Positions 49,476 through 57,448 of a DNA stretch of 64,000 bases are shown one piece after another. How positions within the stretch are numbered: the stretch's first letter is position 1; each line of letters starts with the position of its first letter. The notes under the pieces are model-generated. The model ran no database searches and had not been told where the DNA came from. It was given only the letters and a program-made list of their open reading frames with translations. The DNA lies in contig JAAENC010000192.1 in NCBI GenBank assembly GCA_024224815.1, positions 1-64,000 of the forward strand. Direction: 5' to 3'. Both the position numbers and the translations under genes were made by a program. The DNA comes from Chloroflexota bacterium (GTDB taxonomy: Bacteria; Chloroflexota; Anaerolineae; Anaerolineales; Villigracilaceae).

Positions 49476-50057
49476 TTACTTCTTGATAAAGGGAATCGCT
49501 AGCCGGTAGCGAACAGGCTTATCGAAAAGCGAACGTATCGTGTTAACTACCCCTTGCCAAGCGCAGAAAAGGCTAATTAAAACTAACGGCATTGGAATGA
49601 TAAAGGTGAGTATCGCTATGCTGATTTTATCTACACTTGCCTGATCCATCATGATCATTACCATGGGCGCGAGCAAGAGCAAGAAGAAAGCTGCAAAAAG
49701 AGCCAGCGTTATTGTGATCTGGAAGTTGAGCACCTGCCTTCCTTCTTTATCTACTTTGTAGGATTGATTCTTCTTCCAAGACCATAAAAGCAGCGGGATG
49801 ACAACGAAGCCGAGAAGATTACTTAAATGCAGTGCAGCAAGCCAAAGATTTTCATTCGAAGCGTTGTCCACCAAGAAGTCAAATTCCAGGCTTTTGCTTA
49901 GGCATTGCAAGGTATAAGTACGCGGGTCTACTTCTCCGCTTTCGATGCGCTGGATGGTACGCGGGCTTACTTCGCATTTTTCGGCGAGTTGTTCTTGCGT
50001 AAATCCTTTTTGCTGACGTAGTTCAATAACTCTATGTCCAAGATCGGGTTGGTTCAT
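49476..50057 (-). CDS. XRE-type regulator with DUF4870 membrane domain
   Basis: The 193-residue protein has a Cro/CI-type helix-turn-helix (RQQKGFTQEQLAEKCEVSPR then TIQRIESGEVDPRT) and four membrane helices of the DUF4870 type (LAALHLSNLLGFVVIPLLLW, ALFAAFFLLLLAPMV). It is a membrane-linked DNA-binding protein, probably reading membrane state. AAAGGAGAATAT precedes the ATG. A palindrome upstream may be its own operator. Confidence 0.92.
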   Translation of the reverse strand: MNQPDLGHRVIELRQQKGFTQEQLAEKCEVSPRTIQRIESGEVDPRTYTLQCLSKSLEFDFLVDNASNENLWLAALHLSNLLGFVVIPLLLWSWKKNQSYKVDKEGRQVLNFQITITLALFAAFFLLLLAPMVMIMMDQASVDKISIAILTFIIPMPLVLISLFCAWQGVVNTIRSLFDKPVRYRLAIPFIKK

Positions 50058-50113
50058 TTATATTCTCCTTTTGAAATTCAATTCTGATTATAGGAATTGC
50101 CTTCAAAAGCGCC

Positions 50114-50131
50114 ATGTCGTATACATGACAT
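50114..50131. promoter_or_regulatory. Possible auto-operator of the XRE/DUF4870 gene
   Basis: ATGTCGTATACATGACAT has perfect ATGTC/GACAT arms and a central GTATAC. It overlaps the -35 region ahead of a TATAAT box at 50092-50087 on the minus strand. Confidence 0.45.
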
Positions 50132-50170
50132 TGAGACGACACTTTGTTTTTCTTGTGGAGGTGCTGTACA

Positions 50171-50202
50171 AAAAAGAGCGACTTGTCAAAAGTCGCTCTT
50201 TT
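50171..50202 (-). terminator. Terminator of the SH3 lipoprotein gene
   Basis: AAAAAGAGCGACT and AGTCGCTCTTTTT form a 13-bp stem around TGTCAAA, followed by T on the minus strand. It begins 14 nt after the stop codon. Confidence 0.88.
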
Positions 50203-50216
50203 TTTCTAAATTAGGA

Positions 50217-50978
50217 TTATGGGCACTCGATTTTATAGCTGCTTTCAGCAACTTTATCGTTGGGGAGGAAGGCAACCAACTTCACCCAATAGCTTCCTTC
50301 AGCTACTGTTGGCACAAAGCTATCAGAAACAGATTTGCTGCCAGCTTCGCTAAAGTCAGTAGCGTGATCGGTTATCACACCGCTTTGTTCAGTCTCAAAA
50401 TGCCAGGTGACGGTTCCTGGTCCATTTGTTTCAATGCTGCCTTTAAGATTGAGAGGCTGAATAGGCCCAAGGCAGCCAGCAACGGTAATATTGTCGGGTT
50501 TTTCGATGGTCACTTTGGTAACTGATGCTGTCGATTGTCCCATTACCGGCAACCCAGCCAAATTCCCGGCTGTAGTCGTCACGCTTGCGGCAACCCAGCA
50601 TTGTGTTGAGTTTTGCAACTTAACATACCACCATGATGCTGTTTGGTTTTTCCCAATGATCGTGGCGGGTTCCCCTGCTAGTAGTGCGCCGATAGCCAGC
50701 CACTCTGTTCCATATCCGAAACGGCAATTAACGTTTATATCAGTGGGCAGTGCAATGGGAACGCTCGGTGTGAATGTTGCTGTGGGGAGAGGCGTATTAG
50801 TAGGTAACGGGGTTTCTGAAGGAGGCGGAGGCTCAGTTGCAGTGGGCGGAATTGGGGTGTTTTCTAGCGTTGGAGGAGGTGTTGCGCTTGCGTCAGCCGG
50901 TGGTGCTCCTGAAGGTAAGGTGCAAGAAGAAAGAATTAGCGTGATAATAAATACTATTAATAAGTTTTGTGTTTTCAT
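50217..50978 (-). CDS. Secreted lipoprotein with SH3-like domain
   Basis: The 253-residue precursor has a lipoprotein signal ending ILSSC (Cys19) and a Pro/Thr-rich linker. A bacterial SH3-like domain follows (NVNCRFGYGTEWLAIGAL, then WYVKLQNSTQCWVAA). The C-terminal beta-sandwich (FETEQSGVITDHATDF, EGSYWVKLVAFLPN) is Ig-like. It may bind a cell-surface polymer. It has its own promoter and terminator. Confidence 0.88.
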   Translation of the reverse strand: MKTQNLLIVFIITLILSSCTLPSGAPPADASATPPPTLENTPIPPTATEPPPPSETPLPTNTPLPTATFTPSVPIALPTDINVNCRFGYGTEWLAIGALLAGEPATIIGKNQTASWWYVKLQNSTQCWVAASVTTTAGNLAGLPVMGQSTASVTKVTIEKPDNITVAGCLGPIQPLNLKGSIETNGPGTVTWHFETEQSGVITDHATDFSEAGSKSVSDSFVPTVAEGSYWVKLVAFLPNDKVAESSYKIECP

Positions 50979-51024
50979 ACGATTTTCCTTGATTTATATC
51001 AATAAAAGGTTCTTTTCATAATTC

Positions 51025-51053
51025 ATCTTAACTTTATTCTATCGAGAAAACAA
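51025..51053 (-). promoter_or_regulatory. Promoter of the SH3 lipoprotein gene
   Basis: On the minus strand TTGTTT (51053-51048), a 17-nt spacer and TAAGAT (51030-51025). Confidence 0.6.
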
Positions 51054-51155
51054 TAGGTACTAAGTTCTGTTAGAAAAGTGGTAGCCGAGTACGCGTCGCC
51101 GAAAAATCTACCTCGCAAAACCACCGTTTTTTGTTTTGATGACTTTCTAAGCGTT

Positions 51156-51341
51156 TTATTCTTTTTCGCTCTCCTTGTATTTTCTGTACCATTGATAAAA
51201 TCGCCATATTGAAGGTCCTGCAAGGATGAGTAATAGCACAGCTAAAATAACTATCTCTGTCCAGCCGATGGTGAGTACAGGACGGCAGGACAACAAAGAA
51301 GAGAGAAGCAAGGCCAAGGTCAGAGAGCGTGAGGGTTTCAT
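51156..51341 (-). CDS. 61-residue membrane protein or lipoprotein
   Basis: The product starts MKPSRSLTLALLLSSLLSC, a plausible lipoprotein signal (LLSC, Cys19), then a membrane helix (TEIVILAVLLLILAGPSIW) and a charged end. No ribosome site is obvious. It follows the terminator of the octaheme cytochrome gene, so it is a separate unit, and its expression is uncertain. Confidence 0.5.
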   Translation of the reverse strand: MKPSRSLTLALLLSSLLSCRPVLTIGWTEIVILAVLLLILAGPSIWRFYQWYRKYKESEKE

Positions 51342-51367
51342 CGAGAAAATTCTACCATCTATAAAAG

Positions 51368-51402
51368 AAAAGCTCCCCGCCGAATTTTCGGCGGGGAGCT
51401 TT
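51368..51402 (-). terminator. Terminator of the cytochrome operon
   Basis: AAAGCTCCCCGCCGAA and TTCGGCGGGGAGCTTT form a 16-bp stem around a 3-nt loop, with TTTCTTTTAT on the minus strand. Confidence 0.9.
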
Positions 51403-51426
51403 ATATCTAAAGGTTATTGCTGTGAA

Positions 51427-52776
51427 CTAGGGAGAGAGAGACCAAGGTGCTGCAGTTTCAATTTCGCCTGTTTCCATGCGTATCTCATAAATCTCGGTGG
51501 CAAGGTTTAGTTTCTGTTGGAGCATGAAGAAACCGTGCCAGTGTGCCCAGTCAGGTGAACCCATCATTGATGCCATTCGGGCACGGCGACCATCGTGATG
51601 CCAGACATAATAGTGGAGGATCATAAAGCCGTCTTCCCATGGATTCTCTTTTAGCAATCCAGCTTCAGCTAATTCCAGACGCATGGCTTCTATAGGTGCC
51701 CAATATTCTATGTTATAGAGTTCAACAGCTTTATCGCCTGTTGCGAAAAAATTATCAGTATGAGTTGTTGAATGACATTCGCCGCAAACTGCTTTCATTT
51801 CAGCACGTCCAGCTTCACCATCGCCATACCACATATCCATTACATCGTCAGAGTCACGTACTTTGGATACTTTTGCCCAAAGATTCCAGTAAAGGCGTTT
51901 GGTAACGTTATGGGTGGTTTCAAGATCGCCAATACCACTCATATGACAAGTTGCACAGGTTGGTGCACGGTAATCGCCGGGTTCCCATTCGCCTGAAGGG
52001 CTATCCCAGGTCCACTCTTCGCCTTCTGTGGCAAATATCTGACCGTGCTTGGTGTTTTCGTAAATTTCCATTTGGGGATGATCAGGACCCAGGTGACAAC
52101 CACCGCAGGCTTCTGGTTTGCGCGCTTCTGCTATGTCAAACTTGTGTCGGCTGTGGCAAACGGTGCAGTTTCCGATTTCTCCGGTTGGGTAAACATTGCC
52201 CATACCAGCAGAAGGATAGGTTTCTGGTGATGGGTGGCCAGTTTCGTCAACTTCAAAAGTCACACCATGGCATTGCTGACAACCAGTTTCGTCGGGAGCA
52301 TTGCCAAGTTCTTCGTTTCCACGCCCTTCATGGACATGAATAAGAGTTTGCATTGCGTCTTTGGCTTCATACTGGACTGCAGCGCGCTCGTGTCCACTTT
52401 GGTGGAAACTTTCTACAGCGTCTTCATGGCATTCACCACAAGTTGCAGGAGCAACAAGCATAGAAACGGTAACGGTCAGATCTTCATGACCTTCAACACC
52501 GCTTAGTGCCATCGGTGAATCTGCTTCGACTTCATGGCAGTCAATACAAGAAACGCCTTCTTTCTCATGTTTGCTGTCATCCCAATCCATGACGATACCA
52601 ACGGTTTCATCTGCATGACAATCAATACAGGCTTTCGCTTCTTCTGTGAACTCAACAGCAGAGTCAGCGCCAATGCCTTCTTCTGCGGTTTCAGCAGGTG
52701 CTGATCCGCAAGACACAATAGCTGTGCTGAGCAGAATAACAACTGCAATTATTGCTAAGAGTTTTAGCTTTTTCAT
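51427..52776 (-). CDS. Octaheme cytochrome c, hydroxylamine-oxidoreductase-like
   Basis: The 449-residue precursor has a lipoprotein signal ending IVSC (Cys23) and eight CxxCH heme motifs, at residues 50, 77, 113, 166, 204, 224, 274 and 331. The C-terminal 110 residues are helical, with WAPIEAMRLELAEAGL, FMILHYYVWHHDGRRAR and MGSPDWAHWHGFFMLQQ. This resembles the HAO/octaheme nitrite reductase group, in which the fourth heme is catalytic. The direction (reduction of nitrite or hydroxylamine, or oxidation) cannot be read from sequence. The start at 52776 follows GAGGAGAAAG. It is downstream of a NapC/NirT tetraheme cytochrome by 23 nt. Confidence 0.9.
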   Translation of the reverse strand: MKKLKLLAIIAVVILLSTAIVSCGSAPAETAEEGIGADSAVEFTEEAKACIDCHADETVGIVMDWDDSKHEKEGVSCIDCHEVEADSPMALSGVEGHEDLTVTVSMLVAPATCGECHEDAVESFHQSGHERAAVQYEAKDAMQTLIHVHEGRGNEELGNAPDETGCQQCHGVTFEVDETGHPSPETYPSAGMGNVYPTGEIGNCTVCHSRHKFDIAEARKPEACGGCHLGPDHPQMEIYENTKHGQIFATEGEEWTWDSPSGEWEPGDYRAPTCATCHMSGIGDLETTHNVTKRLYWNLWAKVSKVRDSDDVMDMWYGDGEAGRAEMKAVCGECHSTTHTDNFFATGDKAVELYNIEYWAPIEAMRLELAEAGLLKENPWEDGFMILHYYVWHHDGRRARMASMMGSPDWAHWHGFFMLQQKLNLATEIYEIRMETGEIETAAPWSLSP

Positions 52777-52799
52777 TTTCTTTCTCCTCAATTAATTGA

Positions 52800-53351
52800 T
52801 TATTTATATTTGTGTTGGAGTAAATGTTTATTAAGATTTGAGTGGCCAACTTCTTCGTGACAAGTAACGCACTTAGAAGTGGTTTCTCCTGCAAAATATC
52901 TTTTGTGTTCTTCTTCATCTTGAGTTGCTTTTTCTAACTCAACATGGCAGGTCATACAACCGGAATCATAGACAAATTCTTCACGATGTTCAGTTTTGGA
53001 TCTCCAATCAATTTCTTCTGGGTTGCCAAAATTTTCTACCCAAATATCATGAATCCCCGTGCGGGCCTTTGTATAAAGATAGTTTGCAGAATTATCATGG
53101 GGAAGGTGGCAAGTTGTACAACTTGCCTTGATTCCAAAATCATTATTCCCGCCATGGTGATTGTCTGCATTTGCGGCAACAAAAGGCTCCATGCTATGGC
53201 AGCCTACACAAAAATCTGCGCTTGCTGTAGCTGTGAAGCTCTCTTCTCCGATCAGCCACGAGAGAAAAGGCAGCACAAAAAGAGCAACAACAGCGATTAT
53301 CACATAAACGCCGAGGCGAGCGAACTTGTTCATTTCTTTCAATTTAGTCAT
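52800..53351 (-). CDS. NapC/NirT-family tetraheme cytochrome c
   Basis: The 183-residue protein has one membrane helix (VYVIIAVVALFVLPFLSWL) and four CxxCH motifs at 48, 78, 132 and 161. The first reads FCVGCHSMEPF, as in NapC/NrfH quinol dehydrogenases. It probably passes electrons from the menaquinol pool to the octaheme protein encoded by the next gene. The CxxCHxM signature of the NrfH/NapC group is seen in the first motif. The ribosome site is weak (GACGGAAAATATC). Confidence 0.92.
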   Translation of the reverse strand: MTKLKEMNKFARLGVYVIIAVVALFVLPFLSWLIGEESFTATASADFCVGCHSMEPFVAANADNHHGGNNDFGIKASCTTCHLPHDNSANYLYTKARTGIHDIWVENFGNPEEIDWRSKTEHREEFVYDSGCMTCHVELEKATQDEEEHKRYFAGETTSKCVTCHEEVGHSNLNKHLLQHKYK

Positions 53352-53411
53352 GATATTTTCCGTCTACAGTTTTTATTAGATTTTCTCTTAATGAATTAAT
53401 CTTATCTTAAT

Positions 53412-53439
53412 ATAGTATATGGAAATGAGCTAAAGTCAA
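53412..53439 (-). promoter_or_regulatory. Promoter of the cytochrome operon
   Basis: On the minus strand TTGACT (53439-53434), a 16-nt spacer and TACTAT (53417-53412). The adjacent inverted repeat CCATC-GTCAA-GATGG (53440-53454) lies just upstream of the -35 and could be the site of the neighbouring NarL-type regulator. Confidence 0.55.
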
Positions 53440-53468
53440 CCATCGTCAAGATGGACGATATTAAAAGC

Positions 53469-53499
53469 AAAAAGGGTTCTTTTCTGAAGAACCCTTTTT
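53469..53499 (-). terminator. Terminator of the heme-sensor two-component operon
   Basis: AAAAAGGGTTCTT and AAGAACCCTTTTT form a 13-bp stem. It lies between the response-regulator stop and the cytochrome promoter and has T runs on both strands. Confidence 0.85.
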
Positions 53500-53579
53500 G
53501 GCAGACTAGTCCTTTTGGACGATGCTTTGTCCGGCGACTTCTGAACATCAGCATACTCGACGCTTTTAATGCTAAATTT

Positions 53580-54296
53580 TCAATTCTTTTTCTGATACCA
53601 CAACGCTGCCTGCACCCTGTTATTCATATGTAGTTTATCCAAAATAAAACGTAAATGAGAGCGTACAGTATTAACAGAGATAACCAATTTCCCAGCGATC
53701 TCCTTATTTGAAAGCCCCTGAGCTACAAGCTCCAGCACCTCGTTTTCTCGTGGTGTCAGTAGGCTGATCTCCACCTCTTCGATCTCTTTGTTTTCGCTAA
53801 CTTTATCTTGCTTGGTAGCTATATTTTCTTCTTTCAAGATCGCTGTTGGCACATCTTCAGAAAGCGTTGCAAACTCGTTTAGCAAACGTGGCACCATCGC
53901 GGGGGGGATAATAGCCTCACCCTTTGCTACACGGCAAATTGCATCGCGCATAAACTTTGAATCGGTCACTGTTTTCAAGATATAGCCTTGTGCCCCCGCT
54001 TTCACCGCTTCAAAAAGGTCTTCATCTTTTTCAGAAGCGGTAATCATAACAACCTTTAAACCCGGATAAGTGCCCAGCATCTCTCGTGTAGCTTCTATCC
54101 CGTTCATATTGGGCATTTTTACGTCCATCAAGACCACATCGGGCACGGCTTTTTTGATGATCTCCAAGGCAGATAGCCCATCATCGGCTTCGCTCAAAAT
54201 CTCAAAACGTTCATCTCTTTGCAAGAGGCTCGATATCCCTTCTCGGAAGAGAAGATGATCGTCTACGAGCATAATTTGGATCGCTTTTTCAGCCAT
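53580..54296 (-). CDS. NarL-type response regulator
   Basis: The 238-residue protein starts at 54296 after GGAGAAAAA. The receiver has LVDDHLLFREGI, VLMDVKMPNMNG with the phospho-Asp, VVMITASEKDE and GYILKTVTDSKF. A LuxR helix-turn-helix follows a Lys/Glu-rich linker (LTPRENEVLELVAQGLSNKE, then ISVNTVRSHLRFILDKL). It lies between the sensor kinase and the cytochrome operon, so control of those cytochromes is likely. Confidence 0.95.
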   Translation of the reverse strand: MAEKAIQIMLVDDHLLFREGISSLLQRDERFEILSEADDGLSALEIIKKAVPDVVLMDVKMPNMNGIEATREMLGTYPGLKVVMITASEKDEDLFEAVKAGAQGYILKTVTDSKFMRDAICRVAKGEAIIPPAMVPRLLNEFATLSEDVPTAILKEENIATKQDKVSENKEIEEVEISLLTPRENEVLELVAQGLSNKEIAGKLVISVNTVRSHLRFILDKLHMNNRVQAALWYQKKN

Positions 54297-54417
54297 TTTT
54301 TTCTCCATTTTTTCGGGATGGGATTAAGCGAGAGGCTTTTCTCGCCGGGCAATTGTTATTTTAACGGATTCACGCCCAAAATGTGTGCGCGGCGCTCTTA
54401 TCCCGAACTTGCTCATT

Positions 54418-56439
54418 TCAATTTGACAGGGTCGGGCGGAGCGGCAGGATAGCGGTGATCCGCGTTCCCTGCTTTATTTCTGATTTGACATGCAGTGAGC
54501 CACCAAGTTTTTCAGCGCGTTCTCGCATGATCCTTAGCCCAAAATGTTTTTTATCTTGTTCAAGATTATAGTTAAAACCCTGACCATCATCTTTGATGTT
54601 GAGTTTGATGAAGTTGCCTTTTTTATCTAAATTAATATCTACGCTTTCAGCGTTGGCGTGTTTACGAATATTGGTAAGGGCTTCTTGAAGAATACGAAAG
54701 AGTTCTGTTTCTATGCGAGGGGCGAGTAGAATTTTCTCTTCGTTTGTATGAAATTCTGTGCGTAGACCACTTCGCTGACGAAATTCAGCGATCCATGCGG
54801 CGGCTGTTAGGGCAAGGTCGCCTGTTGGTCTAGTGCGTAAACCGTCTATAGATTCTCGTACATCATAACAGGCGTCTCGCGTTACGCGCCGAATGCTTTT
54901 CATTTCTGTTTTGCTTTCTTCGATCTTGCCAAGTTGCAGGTCTTCTTCGAGCATTTCGGTTTTGATGCTTAGCCAGCCTAAGGTTTGGGCAAGACTGTCG
55001 TGTAGTTCGCGTGAAATTCTTGCCCTTTCTTCGAGAACGGCAATTTCTTCGATATGTTGATGATACTTTTCATTTTCTATCGCTACGCCAAGTTGGTTGC
55101 CTATACTCTTAAAAAGCTGCATACTTTCGGGGGAGAAACTTTCTTTTTCTTTGCTAAATAAGATCATCGTGCCAAGCGAACGACTACGCGATTTGAGTAG
55201 AACGGATGCCAGGCGTATATATCCGGTGGCGAGAGCTTGGCAGCCTTCTTCATATTTGCATTCCTGTTCTGGGAATATGGTTTTGCAAACACCTTTTTCT
55301 ATATCTCGGACAAGAACAGATTTTTCTGTCGGGACTTCTGCTATGCGGTAGATTTCTTGAAAACAAGAAGTTATATTTGAAGAAAGTCCTTCGCTCGCGA
55401 CAATTCTTGTATTATTTTCTTCAAATAAATGAACAATGCCCCCCGTAGCCTTTGAGATACTTAGCACCTTTGAGAGGGCTTCTGCAAGTACATCATCCAA
55501 AGAACCGGCTTTGCTAATAATGAAGGCAATTTCAGAGATAGTATCTAGTTCTTGAGTTCTTTGTTTGATTCCTTGTTGTAGAGATTGTTGTGATTTTTTT
55601 AAGTTACCGACCATCTGATTGAGTGTTTTGCCGAAAACTTCAAGCTCATCTCCTGTTTCCAGGCTGCTGCGTGTATTGTAATTTCCATCGCTAACAGCAA
55701 TGGCTACTTCTTTTAATTTACCGACGGGAGAGATAATAGTACGATGAACCATTAAGTAAAGAACAATCATTACGATGCTAACAATACCAATAGCTGAAAA
55801 AGTAAGCATACGCCGACTATTAGCAAGAGATGCGTCCATTTCACTGATGGGAATCATAACGCTTAATCCCCCGCGTATATCACCGACCTGGTAGCCCTGC
55901 TCGGTGTGACATTCTAGACAGCTTTCTTTAACTTCTAGAGGAATCATTAATCGATAAACAGGTTCTGTTCCATTTCTGTCTATGGTTGTAATAGGTTCTA
56001 CGTCAGTTTCAAATTGAACGAGGGCATCATGCTCAAAATTATCAGGGGCATTCTCCGGGTTAGTGAGCATTAGACTGGTGATATGGAAGCTGTAATCTCG
56101 TTTATCGGCCGATAAATCGGATAATTCTTTTGTAACCATTGCGGGTGATTTTTGGTAGAAGCCATCTTGCCCTGCCAGATAGTAGTCGCCGGGATTTTTG
56201 GTCCAGACACCGTTATAGGAGGCGATCCACTCTCGGGTGAGAGTCATTTCTGAAAGCAGTGCTTCTGCCTGTGCATGAATTTGCTCTGCGTGTTGCTTTT
56301 CTTCATTCTTATAAATGCTATAGAAAAGAATAAATACCGTGATGCTAATAATGACCCCCATACTGAGAGTCAGCCTTACCCCGATTCTTGATCGAGATGC
56401 AAGGAGTTTTTTAAGGGATGTTTTTTCTTGTGGGGACAT
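54418..56439 (-). CDS. Heme-containing sensor histidine kinase (Tll0287-like/HAMP/GAF)
   Basis: The 673-residue protein starts at ATG 56439; a TTG at 56466 gives nine more residues. It has a membrane helix at about 22-42 and a periplasmic Tll0287-like sensor containing CLECHTEQGYQVGDIRGG, a c-type heme motif at 174-178. A second helix (about 212-231) precedes HAMP, a GAF domain (about 290-450), HisKA_3 (RISRELHDSLAQTLGWLSIK) and HATPase (DDGQGFNYNLEQDKKHF). A heme in the sensor suggests redox or gas sensing (NO, O2). The gene is upstream of its regulator and the cytochrome operon. Confidence 0.92.
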   Translation of the reverse strand: MSPQEKTSLKKLLASRSRIGVRLTLSMGVIISITVFILFYSIYKNEEKQHAEQIHAQAEALLSEMTLTREWIASYNGVWTKNPGDYYLAGQDGFYQKSPAMVTKELSDLSADKRDYSFHITSLMLTNPENAPDNFEHDALVQFETDVEPITTIDRNGTEPVYRLMIPLEVKESCLECHTEQGYQVGDIRGGLSVMIPISEMDASLANSRRMLTFSAIGIVSIVMIVLYLMVHRTIISPVGKLKEVAIAVSDGNYNTRSSLETGDELEVFGKTLNQMVGNLKKSQQSLQQGIKQRTQELDTISEIAFIISKAGSLDDVLAEALSKVLSISKATGGIVHLFEENNTRIVASEGLSSNITSCFQEIYRIAEVPTEKSVLVRDIEKGVCKTIFPEQECKYEEGCQALATGYIRLASVLLKSRSRSLGTMILFSKEKESFSPESMQLFKSIGNQLGVAIENEKYHQHIEEIAVLEERARISRELHDSLAQTLGWLSIKTEMLEEDLQLGKIEESKTEMKSIRRVTRDACYDVRESIDGLRTRPTGDLALTAAAWIAEFRQRSGLRTEFHTNEEKILLAPRIETELFRILQEALTNIRKHANAESVDINLDKKGNFIKLNIKDDGQGFNYNLEQDKKHFGLRIMRERAEKLGGSLHVKSEIKQGTRITAILPLRPTLSN

Positions 56440-56511
56440 AAGTAAATCTCTTTTTGGAAATTTCAAATCGAGGTTCTATTTTAGCCCTTTATGAAAGAAA
56501 TAGGTTAAAAG

Positions 56512-56542
56512 AAAAAGGGACGGAGAATCTCCGTCCCTTTTT
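56512..56542 (-). terminator. Terminator of the glycine-rich membrane protein gene
   Basis: AAAAAGGGACGGAGA and TCTCCGTCCCTTTTT form a 15-bp stem, followed by CTTTT on the minus strand. Confidence 0.88.
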
Positions 56543-56575
56543 CTAAAGGTTATTCTTTTTTCTAAAAGGGTTGTT

Positions 56576-57100
56576 TTAATTTGTTAATTCTTTAGGTTCG
56601 TAGTTTTTTCCGGCAACCCATACGCCAACGAATGTTCCCAGAACAGAAAGTAGAAAGGATATGAAGAATATTGTTTCAAAGCGACTTAGTGCGAGAGCGC
56701 TCAACATCGGTTTTTGCAAAGCGTATACGCTCGCTCTGACCGAATCGGGAATAAGCAAACCTGCAATCATACCCAGTATAGCGCCAACGCTCATTCCAGA
56801 GTAAGCACCGACGCTTGTACCGCCACTTGTGCCTGCTGTTTTGCTGACAACGATGCCTATCAATAAACCTGTGAAGGCCCCGAAGACTATGCCTGCGGTA
56901 AACCCGAGTAGGATACTTGTCAAATTCGTTGCCAAAAATCCTATTGAAATACCTATGATTGCTCCAGCAAGTTCTCCGATGATGATGCCAAATATAGCGC
57001 TTTGCTGAAGAAGGCTAATTCTTTTTGTATTGAAAGTCTCTTTTCTTTGAGACCGGGCTTTTTGATTTTCTTTAAGTGTCAAGAAAGTATTCTTATACAT
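56576..57100 (-). CDS. Glycine-rich polytopic membrane protein
   Basis: The 174-residue protein has a polar N-terminus (KENQKARSQRKETFNTKR) and then about five membrane segments with many small residues (GIIIGELAGAIIGISIGF, GTSGGTSVGAYSGMSVGAIL). These look like glycine-zipper helices. Function unknown. It stands alone with its own terminator. Confidence 0.75.
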   Translation of the reverse strand: MYKNTFLTLKENQKARSQRKETFNTKRISLLQQSAIFGIIIGELAGAIIGISIGFLATNLTSILLGFTAGIVFGAFTGLLIGIVVSKTAGTSGGTSVGAYSGMSVGAILGMIAGLLIPDSVRASVYALQKPMLSALALSRFETIFFISFLLSVLGTFVGVWVAGKNYEPKELTN

Positions 57101-57303
57101 GAGTTGTCTCCTTTTTGTATAAAGTTTATTGACTTTGTACGAATTATACTAATTAAGTCGCTTTAACTTGAAAAAGGTTATGGCTCGTAATATGAGAGTA
57201 TTTTAAGGAAAAGCTGATTCAACCTTTTAATGAGAAAAGAAAGTTGTCTCCAGAAAATTCTTGTCTCAAGAATCAGCGAGATTGAAATCTCTTCTTAGAC
57301 GGA

Positions 57304-57344
57304 AAGTCCGTTTTCGCGTAGCACATTTTAGTGCAAACGGACTT
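57304..57344. repeat. Two-step hairpin in a long intergenic gap
   Basis: AAGTCCGTTT pairs with AAACGGACTT, and an inner GCAC/GTGC stem lies within. There is no T-tract. The gap 57101-57448 also holds the kbl terminator; no gene is seen in it. Confidence 0.5.
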
Positions 57345-57393
57345 GTTATCTGAGCAGAAAATTCATTTTCGACGTATTTGGCTCTAAAAGAAA

Positions 57394-57420
57394 CAGGAGC
57401 GGATAATAAATCCGCTCCTG
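57394..57420 (-). terminator. Terminator of kbl
   Basis: CAGGAGCGGA pairs with TCCGCTCCTG around a short loop; TTTCTTTTAG follows on the minus strand. Confidence 0.85.
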
Positions 57421-57448
57421 ATGAAAGCTAATATCTGAATTCTAAAAA

